Shown here piece by piece: positions 24,470-37,559 of a DNA stretch of 64,000 nt. Within the stretch, counting starts at the first letter, position 1, and every line of letters begins with the position of its first letter. Source of the stretch: Karalla daura (lineage: Eukaryota > Chordata > Actinopteri > Chaetodontiformes > Leiognathidae); contig CM055207.1 of NCBI GenBank assembly GCA_029224185.1, positions 9,527,073 to 9,591,072 on the forward strand, written 5' to 3'. The notes under the pieces are model-generated. The model did no database searches. It was not told where the DNA came from and saw nothing but the letters and a program-made list of their open reading frames with translations. The position numbers were made by a program, and so were the translations under genes.

Positions 24470-26920
24470 ATCTAAAAACCTGAATAAAAACAGTGTGTTT
24501 TTGTGATGGCATTCCTCTTGTGTACAACTCTTCTCCTCTTGCTCTCTCTAGTCTCTACACACACATTCTTTGTTGATTCCTGAAGCCCAGGACCAACTTT
24601 CTGAGTGAAATTTGCATTTCCAACTTCGACCTGATGCAACACAGGAGGGAAACTGCTGTAACGCACTGTATCGACTGCAATAATGGTCTCAGCAGTGTGC
24701 TGCTTTTGGTGTACAGGCTGCATTTGTTGCCTTTATTAAACATATGTACTCCTTTCCCGGTGTCTGCTTTTTGCTTTTTTGTTTCTGAGGCAAGAGTTTA
24801 AACGCTATTCCTTGGTGAGTCTCTCGGCGTGCTGCTTTACTAAATAAAGAGTTAGAAAACAGTCGGAAAACAAATGAGATAAATTACAGAGGTAAGGAAA
24901 GGAGATAGGTTAGACCGTGCAGACGGATCAGAGCGGGCCAGAGAAGAGACTGGGCCCGGTGATGTAGCTTTAATCCTCCTCTCTCCTCTCCTCTCCTCTC
25001 TCTCTGACCCTGAGCTGCTCTCAAATAAAGAGCAGGGCAGCCGTGGAGCAGCACTGCAATGCAGGGCTCTCCACCCTGTGAAATATGCACAGCTGTCACA
25101 TGTGTGGCCCAGGCAGGGCATGAATACTGCACGCTGGCATGTGTGGTGGACACATGCACCGTGCATGCAGATATTCTGTCAAAAAAAAAAAAAAATCACT
25201 CATGTGTGCGCACTAATGTTGGCAGGTGCAGGTGCGCAGCATCACTGGGCTCTTTCCTTCCATCACACAGTCGAGCACTGAAAATTGGATTGACTGGTAT
25301 TACCCTCGATATCTTGCCAATACAATTGGATTACGCATCTGATTCCACTTTCATCCGTTTATATCACAAACACAGACATGTAACTGCCCATACGTGCACA
25401 CTCACACGCGTGTTCGTCTTAATTGTCAGCTGTTTCTTTCGTGCCGTTTCTTTGCCGCCCAATCGGCTTTCTGAGTTGCCGTCCTGCCGGTCGTTTACAG
25501 CCGGGGCTCCCGGCGGCCAGAGGCTGAGAGGAATAAAAACTCTGGTAATCCGTTTGTTGTGCCCCAGCGTCCAGTTCAATCTATGTTTTGTTTATGGCCA
25601 TTGATCGATAAATCCGGGGCGCTTGATGTAAGGCCCAGGAGATGATGAGAGATCAGAGGGAACACAAGAAGAGATATGTTGTGCTCCAGGGGCCCAGCGG
25701 CGTCTCCACTCTGTCGGAGACAAAACTTTGGGAGATATTTAAACCACTTACTGCAGTGGCTCATGCCACGACTTCAATCACATCCAGGGCCTTTATTCCA
25801 CTTTTAAACACTCAGGCAGATGTGTTGCATTTAAATAAATCCTTCTTCCTCTAGTATTTTCTTCTAGCTCTTCTCTCATCTCAGCATGGTGGCGTAAAAC
25901 TGCTACCAGTCTACTGCATCGGGGAAAGCCTCCATGACATTGACTGACCACCCTGTGGTAGCAAAAGCCTTGGCAACTTGGTTTTGCTGTGTTCATTGCG
26001 ACAATGTTTTGACTAGTCAGTGGTTGGCAGTCTGTTGATGTCAAATTTTAGTGCTGGCTCGGTTTGCCCTGACCTTCAACCTAGCAGATACCAAAATAGG
26101 TCCAAGTACTAACATCGAGCCAAGCTGGAACTGTGGGTAACATTCACATCCTCCATCAGATGTGAACGTCATTCCTTTTGATAGTTTCTAACTTAGCAAA
26201 GTAGGTCTTGAACCCAGGCTGACTCTTCAACTCTCTGGCCTTAAAAAGGACACTAGATTACATCTTGTATTATTAATTCAGCAAATTCCCAGAGTGAATT
26301 ACTCGAAAGGTTATCTATTCCAAGAAGCAACTTCAACAATAGAAAATAGAGCACAACGTCCCTGCGGTGTGCATGTCCCTGGCAATAATTGTCATGGCGT
26401 TGAACAGTCCCTTGCATCTTTTATTCAGACAGCAGCGGTGACCACAAGTGAAGCCTGCTATGTTTGATATACAAAGACGACTCCCGCTATGTTAGCCTGG
26501 TGGTTTCAGCTTTAGCACACTATTGAGACTCCCCCCATGATAAAAGAGGAAATTGATTTTGCGCTACAGGCCTAACCGTTGATATATTTACATCGGAAAA
26601 GCCAAGGTCACGCAGATACCAAACACCCGTTTTGTACCTGCGTCATGAGGAATCTTATCTGTGACCGCTTTGAACGCTCCAGAAACTTTTAGTTTTTCAA
26701 CTTGTCACCTTATCTTATTCCAAAGAGCTGGCGTAGGGTGCTCCCTCTCTCTCTCATTTCTTATGGCTGTATATTGTGGCTGTCTAAAATGTGGCTCAGG
26801 CGCAGCATCATTTCATTTGTCACATGTAGCCGACGGAGCAGAGGGGTAAGGATGTGAGCTGGGCAAGGTCACTGTGGCACCAATGACACAGCACTTTGGG
26901 AATCGATGATGATGTATGAC
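24470..26920. other. Intronic DNA upstream of the nrg3 exon, no gene recognised
   Basis: The open frame at 25059-25604 (181 codons, plus strand) is among the longest in the window. It has no domain, crosses a 13-14 base A-run (from 25181) that encodes polylysine, and has no promoter or splice evidence, so it is treated as chance. A modest CpG cluster lies at 25400-25520. Confidence 0.5.
24975..25005. repeat. (CTCTC)n-like simple repeat
   Basis: Alternating ctcct/ctctcc units grading into (CT)n, about 550 bp upstream of the nrg3 exon on the transcribed strand. Confidence 0.85.
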
Positions 26921-26921
26921 G

Positions 26922-26945
26922 TTCTCTCTCTCTCTCTCGCTCTAC

Positions 26946-26984
<39 letters not shown>

Positions 26985-26985
26985 T
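26922..26985. repeat. Compound microsatellite (CT)n-(AT)n-(AC)n
   Basis: CT at about 26923-26938, gctct spacer, AT at 26945-26971 (about 14 units), then AC at 26972-26984. Adjacent arrays of three dinucleotides suggest stepwise mutation of one ancestral array. Confidence 0.95.
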
Positions 26986-26989
26986 TCCA

Positions 26990-28568
26990 CAAGGTACAAG
27001 CTCCCCAAATCGCATATTTGTTTATTTAGAAAAAACAGCAGTTTCACACTGACACAAGCGCCTTAAATCAAGCCTATGGAGACTCACTTTTCCAGAATAG
27101 CCAAAATTTCCTGTGTTTTTGTTAATATTGCACCTGCAGCGGTCTACAATGAATCATCATCACCTATAAAAGCTGTGAAAGTAAATGCACACATATCAAC
27201 CCCCTACCTCCCCAAAACGGAGCGGAAAAACTCTGAGTCTCTCGTCTCGCCTGGCACTCTGCAAAGTAAATGCACCACTTTTCACCAGTAGGTGAAAGGC
27301 TCAGATGCAAACAAATAACCCGTGTTGATTACCTCCCCAGAAATCTGCAAAACGGCCTCTTAAGTACTGAAGGATTACCTCCACTCTTCTGGCCCCGTTG
27401 GCCACATCAGAGAACAAGTCATCTTCAGATATGTTTGGCCTTGAGCAATACAGGCCGTCAATTTCTTTCGGGTTCCCTCTTCATCACAGTGACAGGCAAG
27501 AAATGGTAAAATAAAAAAAAGGGAAAAAAAATCTGCAGCTCTGCGAGCACAACTCGGCCACTTTTGAACGAGCACCTGTCAAGCAGGATCGTGTTGGACT
27601 ACGATGTCCTTTCAAAACCCGCGCTACAAGAAATAGAGCGAGTAAATAAAGCAATTAGCTCAATTTGCTACAAAAATATGTTTGTACGCTTTCATGTGGT
27701 GTTTTCCCTCCCGTGTTGTCATTTCCATGATATCAACGGTGACCTTGAGAGGTAAACCCAGCTACCGATTCAAGTGGTGCGACCAATTAAAAGCAGTAGA
27801 CAGACATGTTTGCACTCTATCTTAATATCAAACCAGCAGTGAGAGCTGATCAGACTTTCTTAACAAAATGAATCTTCATCTTCATTACAGAGGTAATAGC
27901 TGATAAATGATGTGTCCCTTGCTTTCGGTCATTAGTAATACACAGTGTCACGACTAATTATGACAAACATACGATTTGCCATTGGGTTAATTTATCACCA
28001 CTTTTAACTAAGCCTCATGCAAAATGAGACACTGGCACTTTGAGGCAGGCATCTGGAAAACTTGATGAAAACTCAGACAGTTAGGTAGCTGAGAAAGGGG
28101 GGGGGAATAACATGGCGGTGCTAATAACTGGCAGCTGCGGTGGGAGCGTGATTCATCCTGGACTCTTTGAAATCATTTTCACGTCTCTCAGTCTCCCCAT
28201 TGCACAAAGGCAATCCAGATTGCTGATTCCCTTGGTGACTTTCAAGGAATCTGCTGGCTGGGGATCACTGATTCAGACGGCACTCGAGAGATCAGAGTTA
28301 TCTGAGAGGAATACAGAGGCTACCGCTTCTCCCTCGGTCACTGCTATCGATCCACTTCCAATCTATACCTTCAGAAATGTATGGTTTATTTTATTTTGAA
28401 ATAGTGGTTTCATCTCTCGTGGGGTAAACGGCATCCCATTCAGATCTTTTATTCCATGAACACGGTAACAAACGGGAGCTAAATGCTAACAGCATGACAA
28501 GGAAGTCACAGTGCAGATAAAAGTGCACTGTCCATGCATCTAGTATCATAGAGTGCTTTTTAGTCAGT
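26990..28568. other. Intronic DNA, nothing recognised
   Basis: Short frames only, the longest about 95 codons at 28112-28399. A G-rich run lies at 28097-28105. No SINE copy is seen. Confidence 0.5.
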
Positions 28569-28569
28569 G

Positions 28570-28790
28570 GTGTCAGTGGTGCTGGTGCCTATTGCCAGTG
28601 CTGCACTGTATACACACACATACTCCACATACTCTAGGGCAAAGGCAGATAATGCAGGTCATTAGTTCATTGCAGGCAATTTAAAGTCTCCAATCGACCT
28701 AAAGAGCCATGTTTTGGGACGATGGTAGGAAATCGGAGAATCCCAGAGACACAGAGAAAACAGGACAAAGAAAGGCCCATTTGGCAGTGA
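28570..28790 (-). mobile_element. tRNA-derived SINE fragment (middle, degenerate)
   Basis: The plus strand shows the reverse-complement body of the family: 'cattgcaggcaatttaaagtctccaatcgacctaaa' (28670-28700 region), 'gccatgttttgggacgatgg', then 'aaatcggagaatcccagagac'. The tail end, with 'gtgtcagtggtgctggtgcctattgccagtgctgcactgtatacacacacat', is eroded. Confidence 0.7.
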
Positions 28791-29024
28791 ATAAACTCAT
28801 CTTTACAGGTCTGTAATTTATGCTTTTTTTAACAAGCTGCAGAAATACATCTAAACAACAAGTGTAGGTGTCAGGCAGGTGAGACTGTGGTAATTTCTTC
28901 CCTTCTGACCTACGATCATCTTAACTGCAAACCCCATTTATAACAATTCGCCTCTGTCTACGCCGGTGGCATGTGTCACCTCAGCTTCATAGTGCCACTT
29001 TCACATTTGATCACCAACGCTTGA

Positions 29025-29046
29025 ACTCTCTCTCTCTCTCTCTCTC
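29025..29046. repeat. (CT)n microsatellite
   Basis: Eleven CT units. Confidence 0.95.
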
Positions 29047-30356
29047 AGCTGCTAATTACATGCGACATTATTTGCAGCTGAGATTGAAATCTAATTAAAA
29101 AATAATACATTGCACGTTCACAAGGTGGGCAAATAGCTGCTATAAACACAGTTCTGGTCATACTTTGCATATATGCTCGTCGTATGTAGCGGCTGTAGAC
29201 AGAGCATCATTGGCACAGACAACACAGAGGACAATTTCATTTACAACTGTAGCATTTTTCCTTCTATGGCTTCTTTCTAATGTGCTCATTAGTGTTCTTG
29301 TGCTGAGCCTCATCCCCCCAGAGACTGTGGTCGGCAGAGAACTGCCTGTGTTTACTGCTGCACACATCAAAGCGGGCCGTACTATGTAAAGGGAAAGTCC
29401 TGAGAGAGCCTGCTGATTGCTTACCCATCATGCACCGCTGCCTTTTGGACAGAACCACATTCTGGGAAATGCACAGTGCGGCCGGTACGGACAGCACATT
29501 GACCACGACAATGCCATCTGTCACAGTCGCTTGGAAATGACTTGAACCCTTTGGCATTTTTATTCTGCGCTGTGGCAGCACCTTAACTGTGAAAACTGTT
29601 AAATCGCTGGAATCTTTACTGCAAAAACGGGAGGAATGATAATGGGTTCCCATTGGTCCCACACCAAAGCATATTTATGGACCTTCGTACCTGCTGTTAC
29701 AACATTAGAGCTCACCTCCCATTTCACAACAGCTAGAAAAAAAGGGACAAACATGAATGTTCCTCACCTGCCAAGTCAAAACAAGGGGAAACGTGTTTGT
29801 TCAAATTTTTTTTAGTCAAGCATTTTTACATTTCTGCTTCCTGTAAAAATTCCTATTCACTCGATAAAATGTAATACCAGTGGTCAGTGTTTTGCGTGGA
29901 ACGATACAGAGGTTGGGGTTTTGATTGTGTTATCTTAATCATACCATTATACGGAGGGCGGACATATTATCCTTTCTGTGACACTGCAACAAGCAAGAAC
30001 TGCATCTTGAAAATGGATGGCTAATTAGCGTGACTTTTGGCTTATTTCTTTTAATTAATAAAAAATACATGACAAATCTGGGTGATACATTTCCTTATGT
30101 GTTGCAGTCAGAGTCAATTTTTGGTTGCAGACTTTAAGCGGCATGAGACACTAAGCTACCTTTTAGCTTTTTGTTTTGTTTTCTTTTTTTTTTGGCCTGG
30201 TACATTCGCCTATATATGAATACATGAACTGACTCGACTCAATTGAGCATAACAAGAGGCACAAAGGAAGGAAGAGGAAGGCATGTAAAGATTTGCTTTA
30301 GCCTTGAGTTTCAAAGACTGTCAAGGCAGCAACGTTCAATACTATGGGTCGACACT

Positions 30357-30373
30357 ACACACACACACACACA
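30357..30373. repeat. Short (CA)n microsatellite
   Basis: About eight CA units. Confidence 0.9.
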
Positions 30374-31887
30374 AATGGTCACATCCATACTGTATGCATG
30401 ATCATCGAGGTGGGAAGCCTCGGGGACCTCTTGTCCCTTCCACAACACAGGCAAACAGCAGTTGACCTGTGGGACAGCTGGTTGAGAGGTGGCAGTTGCT
30501 GCCTGTGAGCGGGGTTAAAGAGCACACGGCCTTGGTCGCCATGACAGCCCAGTGATGGGCATTCAGTGGGACATTTGTCACAGGTGCTCAGGTTGTCCTT
30601 CACTCCAGGCCAACTTGTAGTGGCCTTAGAGTGCCACACTGTGACATATGTATACTGCATTAGCTGCCTCATTATAGGTTCAAAAACACAAGTTGGTGGG
30701 GAATTGTTTTTTTTCAGAGCGATTGATTTCTAAGGTTTTGAAATCTTTGTTAGTAGAAGCAGAAGACTGCATTCTGGAGTTCAAAGCGCTGTTTTACTTC
30801 CTGGTTGCACGGACACCTTGGAGGCCAGTCATTATCTAATGGCATCATTATCAGGTGAACTAAAAAGGCTTTTGAATGGGTTCGCAGTGACAGGCCCACA
30901 GCAGCAGGTTAATAAAGTAGAGCCCAGAAGACATCAAACATGTACTGAACCCTGAGGGAACAATTCACCCCTTAATGGAAAGTTTTAATTATCTACATCA
31001 TCACCTGACCTCATGTCAGCCTGATCTTGATTAGAGTTTGAACAGCCACAATGCACGTAACAAGTTTAGTTAGTGTAGTTCCAGAGCCCCACTGCCTCCC
31101 CGAAACCAGCTCCAAATGGATCATAGAGTGACCTTGAAATTTCTCCACACAACCCACGCAACATAGTGCAACTGTTCCACAGCAAGGAGACCGTGCAGAA
31201 GCCGCTCTCAAATAGAAGGCTCGGCTTGCTTGTGTGGCACTATATGCCTCTGTCGGAGGTGTCTGCACTGTAGGAGGTTGCGTATCCTATAGAAGGAGCT
31301 GTACAAACATCAGGGGAGCTGGGACTCGCATGGAAGAGAGTATGTAATGTGGGTGTTGCGTCAAAGGGAAGGGCTGAGATTCATAGCGCTGCGGCTCTGT
31401 AGAGCAGAAAGCTTTTATTTTGTCTTCGTTATCACCAGAGCTGTGGAAATGTTTATTAATTCAAGAGTATGACTTCATGTTTATCGTACAGATTTGAGCA
31501 ATGCTGCACTGTTTGAAAGACCTCGGACCTAAAGCTGAGGCTCCAAAAAAGTAGTATTAGAACAACATGAGGAACATAGAGTATTGGCCAGGATTGATTG
31601 TAATTAAATTAGCAATTAGCGTGACTCACATCATCAGATTGTTCTGATGGTGCCTTGAGGAGCTTCAGAGCTAATTTGCCTCCTCTGTTGAACATTTTCT
31701 CTGACTTGGTGACAGTAATGAAACCACCTTGAACGCTGACACGTGGCTCAGAATCAAGGCTTTGGGACAAGGGAGCAACGATTTTGCTTCACTCCCGCTG
31801 CAGACCCTGACGTCACTCTTTTTGTTCTGCTACGAAGGTCAAAACGTGGGCGACTACCATACGCTTTGCTTTGTCTTGACTGCGCTA

Positions 31888-32005
31888 GGGCGAGACAGTG
31901 GCCGTCACCTCAGAGCAAGAAGGTGCCTGCTCTGACTCTCGGTAGGGCAGAGGTCCTTTCTGCGTGGAGTTTGCATGTTCTCCACATGTTGTTTGTGAAA
32001 GCTCG
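31888..32005 (+). mobile_element. tRNA-derived SINE fragment (head)
   Basis: Plus strand: 'cagtggccgtcacctcagag' then caagaaggtgcctgctctgac in place of the B box, then 'cctttctgcgtggagtttgc' and atgttctccacatgtt. It is truncated after about 120 bp. Confidence 0.8.
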
Positions 32006-32039
32006 CACTTGCACAAGGATATCGTTAGAGGCGATTTTT

Positions 32040-32180
32040 CAGACACTAATTGGTCTTCACATATCATAAGCAGCCGTATAGAAACCGACAGATCCTTTAT
32101 CTGGAGTCATTGATTGTAATTTGTTGTAATTATCATAATATGCCACCGGGAGGGACAAAGTGATGTTACTGCTGATGATT
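32040..32180. promoter_or_regulatory. Candidate conserved noncoding element (composition only)
   Basis: A unique block directly after the SINE fragment with cactaattgg, attgattgtaatttg and ttgtaattatcataat homeodomain-type cores. Conservation was not tested. Confidence 0.18.
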
Positions 32181-33170
32181 TCAGAAACAGTGCAATTTGT
32201 CGCACGGTGCGTGTTACCTATTACCCCATTGGGTGTCAGATTTGTATGGCTTTTGTTTTTGTTTTTTGTTTTTTGCGGGGGAGTAACTGTCAATGGAGAT
32301 GATCTACAGTATGTCCCAGCAATATCTGTTGCACGTCACATTAGCCAAACCACTATGGTGTAAAATGCCAGAGCAGCCATGAGCACACATCCATTCGCTC
32401 CTGGGAGAGACTCATAAAAGCTGTTAAGAATGGGATGAGTGCCTCCATCACACATTCAACAGTGGGTGATGTACTTTAATACCATTATCTCCATTACTTA
32501 CACAGCAAATAACAGAGAATAACCAGCAACCGCTGAAATAAATTTAAATCCATCAGATGTATTTTTAATGAGCGAGGCTGCCTTAGTGCCTATGCAACAG
32601 CGATGGCATTAAATTTACATTTGGATTCCAAGACAGGACACCCAAGAAATAAGACGGAGATCAAGGTGTGCTGGACTTTTTTCCTGAAATATACATATCT
32701 GTGGTGTTGCATGAGGAAGGGATAAGCAGTTAATAATTCAGCACAGTTTACAGATGGGACAGCATGAAAGTGGGCTGTTGAACTAATGAGAGTCGCACAA
32801 TGCACATATGCAACGTTCAGCACGACATAAAAGGCGCGAGGAGCACACATGGCGAGGCAGACTCGCGGTTCACGTAATCACGTTGGGACGCATGATGCAT
32901 TCAGACAATCTGACAAAACAGCACGTCGTTTCAAGTCCAAAAATATGCTCCTCTATCACCTGGCTGCGATCACAGATGAGAAAAACAAAAAATGGTGGTG
33001 ATGCAGCCCCAGAATTGCAATCTATTCCAGATTGGAAATGACTGACATAAATTCATAATCAACTTTATTAGCCATTGAAAAACACAAACATAATTACTTT
33101 TAGTTGTTTTCACAAAATACTAATTTGGAGATCTGATTACAATCTGTAACTGGTGCATGTGTGTGTATGA

Positions 33171-33197
33171 GTGTGTGTGTGTGTGTGTGTGTGTGTG
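33171..33197. repeat. (GT)n microsatellite
   Basis: Thirteen GT units, preceded by a shorter interrupted (GT) stretch from about 33157. Confidence 0.95.
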
Positions 33198-34002
33198 CAC
33201 GCAGCGTGTGCCCATCACAACGTTTTATTTATTCCCATGAAAAGCCTTTTGTTCCTTCATTATTATATATTAACAGTGCTAACAAACCATTTATCAGACA
33301 TGGCATATTTGGCTTGCTGGGTAATGTGGATCTAACCACGCTGCCGATAGCACACTTGGTTCTGTCTTGGCAGTGTCTGTCTCCATCTGCCTTCTTTTTT
33401 CCTTGTCTTTTTTTTTTTTTTTTAATTTAAGACTATATTTAAAAAAGGATGGCATAAAAATTTAATCCCGGGAGTTCTAGAGGATTATGCTTTGCCAGCA
33501 GAAACTGGCAGGGAGACTGAGGTGCAGTCGGATGGATACCTAATTGTGTCTTCATTTAGTCACTATAACATCTTCACTAACGTGACAGTGGAAGCTAGCA
33601 AAAAAAAAAAAAGAGCATCAACGCATATTTCCTTCACGCTGATGAGTGAAGACGCAGTGTTATCTCTACAATCACTGCGCCGTTGTGTTAAAATACTTTC
33701 CCGGGGAAGAGAACTGATTTTTTTTTATTTTCTCTCCACGGGTATCCAGCATGCTCCCTCTTCTTTATGCCTGACAAACATATTTGAATTGGAAATGACT
33801 CCAAATACTCTTTTATGCAGCGCTCATCTCGAGACGCGGGTTTTGCACATGCAAAGAGATGAAACACGAATCAAAAGACGGAAAGGAAAGTGGAAAGGCA
33901 AAATTTGGGAAGCCTGATTTGCCTCAACCATACTGTGTAAATCGATACAGATTGAGAAATCATTTCCATCACATCACTGCTGCTGTTTCTCACTCTTTTT
34001 TC

Positions 34003-34031
34003 CCCCCTCTCTCTCTCGCTCTCTCTCTCTT
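34003..34031. repeat. (CT)n microsatellite
   Basis: C6 followed by interrupted CT repeats. Confidence 0.92.
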
Positions 34032-35455
34032 TGGCTAATCTAACAAGATGCAGGCAATTATTCACACCTGAGAGGACGATGGGAGAGGAGGGACGGTGTG
34101 TGAAGCGTGAGAACTTGACAGGAGAGACAACCAAACGCCACTGGAGATCTTCATATTTTAAAGGCATAGCGGTTGTTTTTTTTTTTCTCCCTCTCTTTTC
34201 TTCTCGCTCCCTCCCTCGCCCCCTCCTCTGCGCTGCCTCAGCGCCATTTTCCGCTCTTTCCCTGCCACTCTCCGTCTTCCTCGAGGGGGGACTCCAGGCA
34301 CGTTGCGGAAACGCTACCTCAACACGCGTCCCCTTCTCAATGGGAACGGCAGTGAGAGGAGAGGAGTTATGATTCACCTGCGTGGACCGGAGAGTGGCTT
34401 CCTGTCAGCCCGCTTGATTAAAATTCCTGGGACCAGGAACGCAGGGTGTGATGTACGACGAGCAGGTGGTGCGGGTTTAATATGCATGAGCGGACGGCGC
34501 CTGCATCTGCAGATTGGCATTCACTGAGCTTGCCTGTCCGCTCCCTTGGCAGCTCTCTTGGCATATGGAGCTACCGAGGGCATACGTGAGCATAGCGAGG
34601 GGGCCCGTCTCAGCACCCACCCGTTACAATTCAGCTTCTTCTTTTTCTTTCTTTCTTTTTTTTTCTTTTCCGACTGCTGTGATCTGTAGGATGGCCGCTA
34701 GTTCCTTTTGGGGTGGTTTTAGTCTGCTCAAAGTAACCCAGATGAAGGTGGAGGAGGGCATTTTTTTCGTGCTGTATATTTTATTGATTTTATACAAACA
34801 GCAGGAAACATCAAAAGAGTGGAGGATTAGAGGAGCCCGTGTAAAAATTGACTCAGATGGGGTTTAGGATTTAGGCTTACTGGAGGGAAGATGTGATTAG
34901 CCCCTACGCCATCTCAACGGATGATTCTGATGATATGAAAACGCCAGCACAGTCCCACTCCAGGTCTTGAAAGAGGAAGATATGAGCTTAGCCGTGCACT
35001 GTATCTGACACATAAACTGTGACTTGGAAAGGTTCAGCTGTGCACAGTCCCTGAGTCTGTATGAAATGTGGGCGCTTTGAATAAAGTTACGTTTTCGCCT
35101 CCCTTTGCTGGAGCCTGCTGGTTATTCTGGTGACTCCCAGGGTGCAGCAGCGAGTGGGGAAGTGCAGCGCTCAATGTCGACCGTTTCCATGTGCTGTCCT
35201 GTCCGCTGCCCGACTGGAGGTCAACAGGGCGGCGGAAGAGTCCCAGACATGTTCTCTTACATTTTCATTACGCGTGGCGCTCATGCAAGCTCCTGTTCCT
35301 CACGCTGGCTTTTCCTGTTACACTTTTTGCCATTTCACCTCCAACCTGTAGACGTCTGATTAAATAAGTTCATCATTATTACGGCAATAACTCTGAGAAA
35401 ACCAGGTTCGGGGCCGAAATTGCCCCAGTGGTGCTTTTCAGGAAGATCACAGCTC

Positions 35456-35476
35456 CGGGGGTGGGGGGGGGGGGGG
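35456..35476. repeat. Poly-G run
   Basis: G5, t, then 14 consecutive G bases, a strong formal G-quadruplex candidate on the plus strand. Confidence 0.95.
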
Positions 35477-35691
35477 ACCACAAAAACAAGCACTGCTCAG
35501 TGAAAGAAATAAAGTAATATTAACACAGGTCACAGGTGGCTGCTCTTGCCTTGATTGGAGAACATGGATGAAAATTGTACATTTTTGGCCAATTTAACTA
35601 ATAATGCTTATGAAGTAGGGTTAGGATCAGGGATTGAGGATTGTTACTGTCTGTGTTCAGGGAAAAAAAAGACAAACGTTGTGTCCTAACT

Positions 35692-35855
35692 AGCCATCCA
35701 TCATTTTACTGGCTTTATACCCACTGGTGTCACAGGGGTCTGCAGGTCTCCAGTCCATCTCAGGGCATACACACAAACATCATTCACTCTCACACACCCT
35801 TGGGGACAATTTAGAGACTTCAATTGACCTTAAAAAAAGAAAAAAAACAACCTAC
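35692..35855 (-). mobile_element. tRNA-derived SINE fragment (tail half)
   Basis: The plus strand reads gccatccatcattttactgg, then 'ggtgtcacaggggtctgcag', 'gtctccagtccatctcaggg', catacacacaaa, 'attcactctcacacaccctt', then ggggacaatttagagacttc. This is the reverse complement of the SINE 3' half. It ends in an A-rich stretch after 35830. Confidence 0.85.
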
Positions 35856-35859
35856 ACTG

Positions 35860-37270
35860 AAAGGGATAAAACACGCAAACTATCAAGTTTATATTTTACT
35901 ATGAGTCAAAAGAGCATTCTAGCTGAGTCCTGAATGTGCAAAGCCACTGAAATATTGTCTCATTCAAGGCATTCTTCACAACATGCCAGGTTCAGTCGTC
36001 GCTCAGGATTCGACTGCTAATTGGCTGCAGCTCGCCGGCCCGGACAATGACGTGGATTATGGGGACCATCAAGGCTGACGTGACGGGAAAAACATCCCTC
36101 GTGTCTCTTTCATAACAGCTGACAAAGCTACGCCAGGACTGTTGCCAAAGCACGATTACGCATGAAAGATCCGCAGCGGTCCTGTGTAGTCCGCTCGAGG
36201 CTGTCCACGGCACAGCCACGCAAAGCCCGGTAGTCCTGCGCTGACTGTGAAGTGGTGATTAATAAGAGCACAGTTAATGCAAAATCATCGGCTCAGCTTC
36301 ACGTGCATCCACTGCCTTGGAGCACACACCTTATCACGGAAGACATGCAATTTGGGGAAGATAAACTGAAACAGGCTTAATAACTACAGATAAAAGCCAA
36401 ACAAGGACTGTTGTGCTAATCTGAGTCAGACGTAAGGAGCAAGCTATATCAAATTAATCTATTTAGTCTGATAATCGAGTCCACGTTAAGTACACCTGTG
36501 ATGAGTAATTTGGTGACAAATCTCTAAACACAGTGAATGTACTAATTGGATTACATTCATGATAACTAGCTTGGAAAAAAGAAAAACTCACCAGGGGACA
36601 ACGGTTAATCCCAATTATAAATCCCACTGACTGAACGTCTCGTGGACAAAGCAAAGCCCCGATGAGTTTTGCTTTCACTTAAACAAGGCCCATTTCCCCC
36701 GTCACTTCACTCCAGCTCAGCACAGCCCCTCCACATCTTATAGGAGGCTCCCCATCCCGGCAAGCGCACACACATGCGCACACGCTGAACAAAGTCACGG
36801 CTAATTCGCCCTGGCATTATCACCCCCAAAGCCCTACGAAAAATAAACATAGGTAGAGACACACAACTACACACAGGCGTCTGCCTGCTCTCAACGGAGC
36901 AGTGGGAACAGGATTACATGCCTTTCAGACTGCTCACTCCCAGCAGAAAGACACAGCTCTCATCCAAACGTGGTCACACATGCAGGGAACAAGGAAGAGG
37001 TTGTGGCTCAGCCTTCCCCCAAGAACCAGCATGTCATTGTATTACTTAACAAGGAGGAGAGGGAGCGGTGACGCTACACTGATAACGTGACAACCTTAAA
37101 ACAAAGCCAATAGAACCAATTGCAATTAAGAGGCAGGGGGATGGGGAGCTTTAAGGCAAAGTCATGAGCAGTGTTGGGAAGTAATGGAACATGTGATAGA
37201 TGCAGTCACATTACATGTTAATTAGATGTAAAATTGTTAAGATATTGGATTTCTTCTTTCTTTTTCACAT
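35860..37270. other. Intronic DNA, nothing recognised
   Basis: No frame above about 75 codons and no long simple repeat. The region 35990-36240 is moderately CpG-rich. Confidence 0.5.
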
Positions 37271-37274
37271 TGAA

Positions 37275-37555
37275 GATCACATTTATAGTGGACAGCCAGA
37301 AGGACCTGGGTTCCACTCCCAGACGTAGCAAGGGCCTTTCTGTGTCCAAAAGCATGGATGTTTAAGCCGATTGGAGACTGTAACTTGCCTCTAGGGGTGA
37401 GTGTGAGAGTGGATGATGTGCGTGTCCTGTGTTGGATTGGTGACCCATCCAGGTTGTATTCCCTGCCTTCACCTAATGTGCAGTAGGATATAGTCCAGCA
37501 GACTCCCCTGGACACTGATTGGGTACAAATCAAGTCAAGTAATTGGATGAATGAA
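37275..37555 (+). mobile_element. tRNA-derived SINE, nearly full length but rearranged
   Basis: Plus strand: ccagaaggacctgggttcca with the B-box-like gggttccactcc near 37308-37319, 'gggcctttctgtgtccaaaa' (the cctcccacag section is missing), gcatggatgtttaagccgat, 'tgcctctaggggtgagtgtg', then the 'tggattggtgacccatccag' block and a tail ending ggatgaatga near 37545-37554. Confidence 0.85.
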
Positions 37556-37559
37556 CACT

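Larger units (their letters stand above)
28791..31884. other. Intronic DNA, nothing recognised
   Basis: Contains (CT)11 at 29025, (CA)8 at 30357-30373, a T-run near 30185 and AT-rich motifs (ttaattaataaaaaat near 30050). The minus-strand frame at 29264-29662 (132 codons) shows no domain. Confidence 0.5.
32181..35690. other. Intronic DNA with simple repeats, no gene recognised
   Basis: Holds (GT)n at 33171-33197, T16 at 33408-33423, (CT)n at 34003-34031 and G14 at 35463-35476. Minus-strand 33871-34377 (168 codons) is an Arg/Glu-rich frame created by the CT-rich tract. Plus-strand 33492-33917 (141 codons) has no domain. The sequence at 34300-34620 is GC-richer and non-repetitive. Confidence 0.5.

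Noticed and set aside
25059..25604. 181-codon plus-strand open frame
   Set aside because: No domain, crosses a long A-run giving polylysine, random-looking composition, and opposite strand to nrg3 within 1.2 kb of its exon without splice or promoter signs.
30018..31630. Shared 13-mer aattagcgtgact at about 30023 and 31612
   Set aside because: Matches of this length are expected by chance in 64 kb, and the flanks do not align.
33871..34377. 168-codon minus-strand open frame
   Set aside because: Arg/Glu-rich middle comes from CT-rich simple repeats on the other strand. No domain seen.
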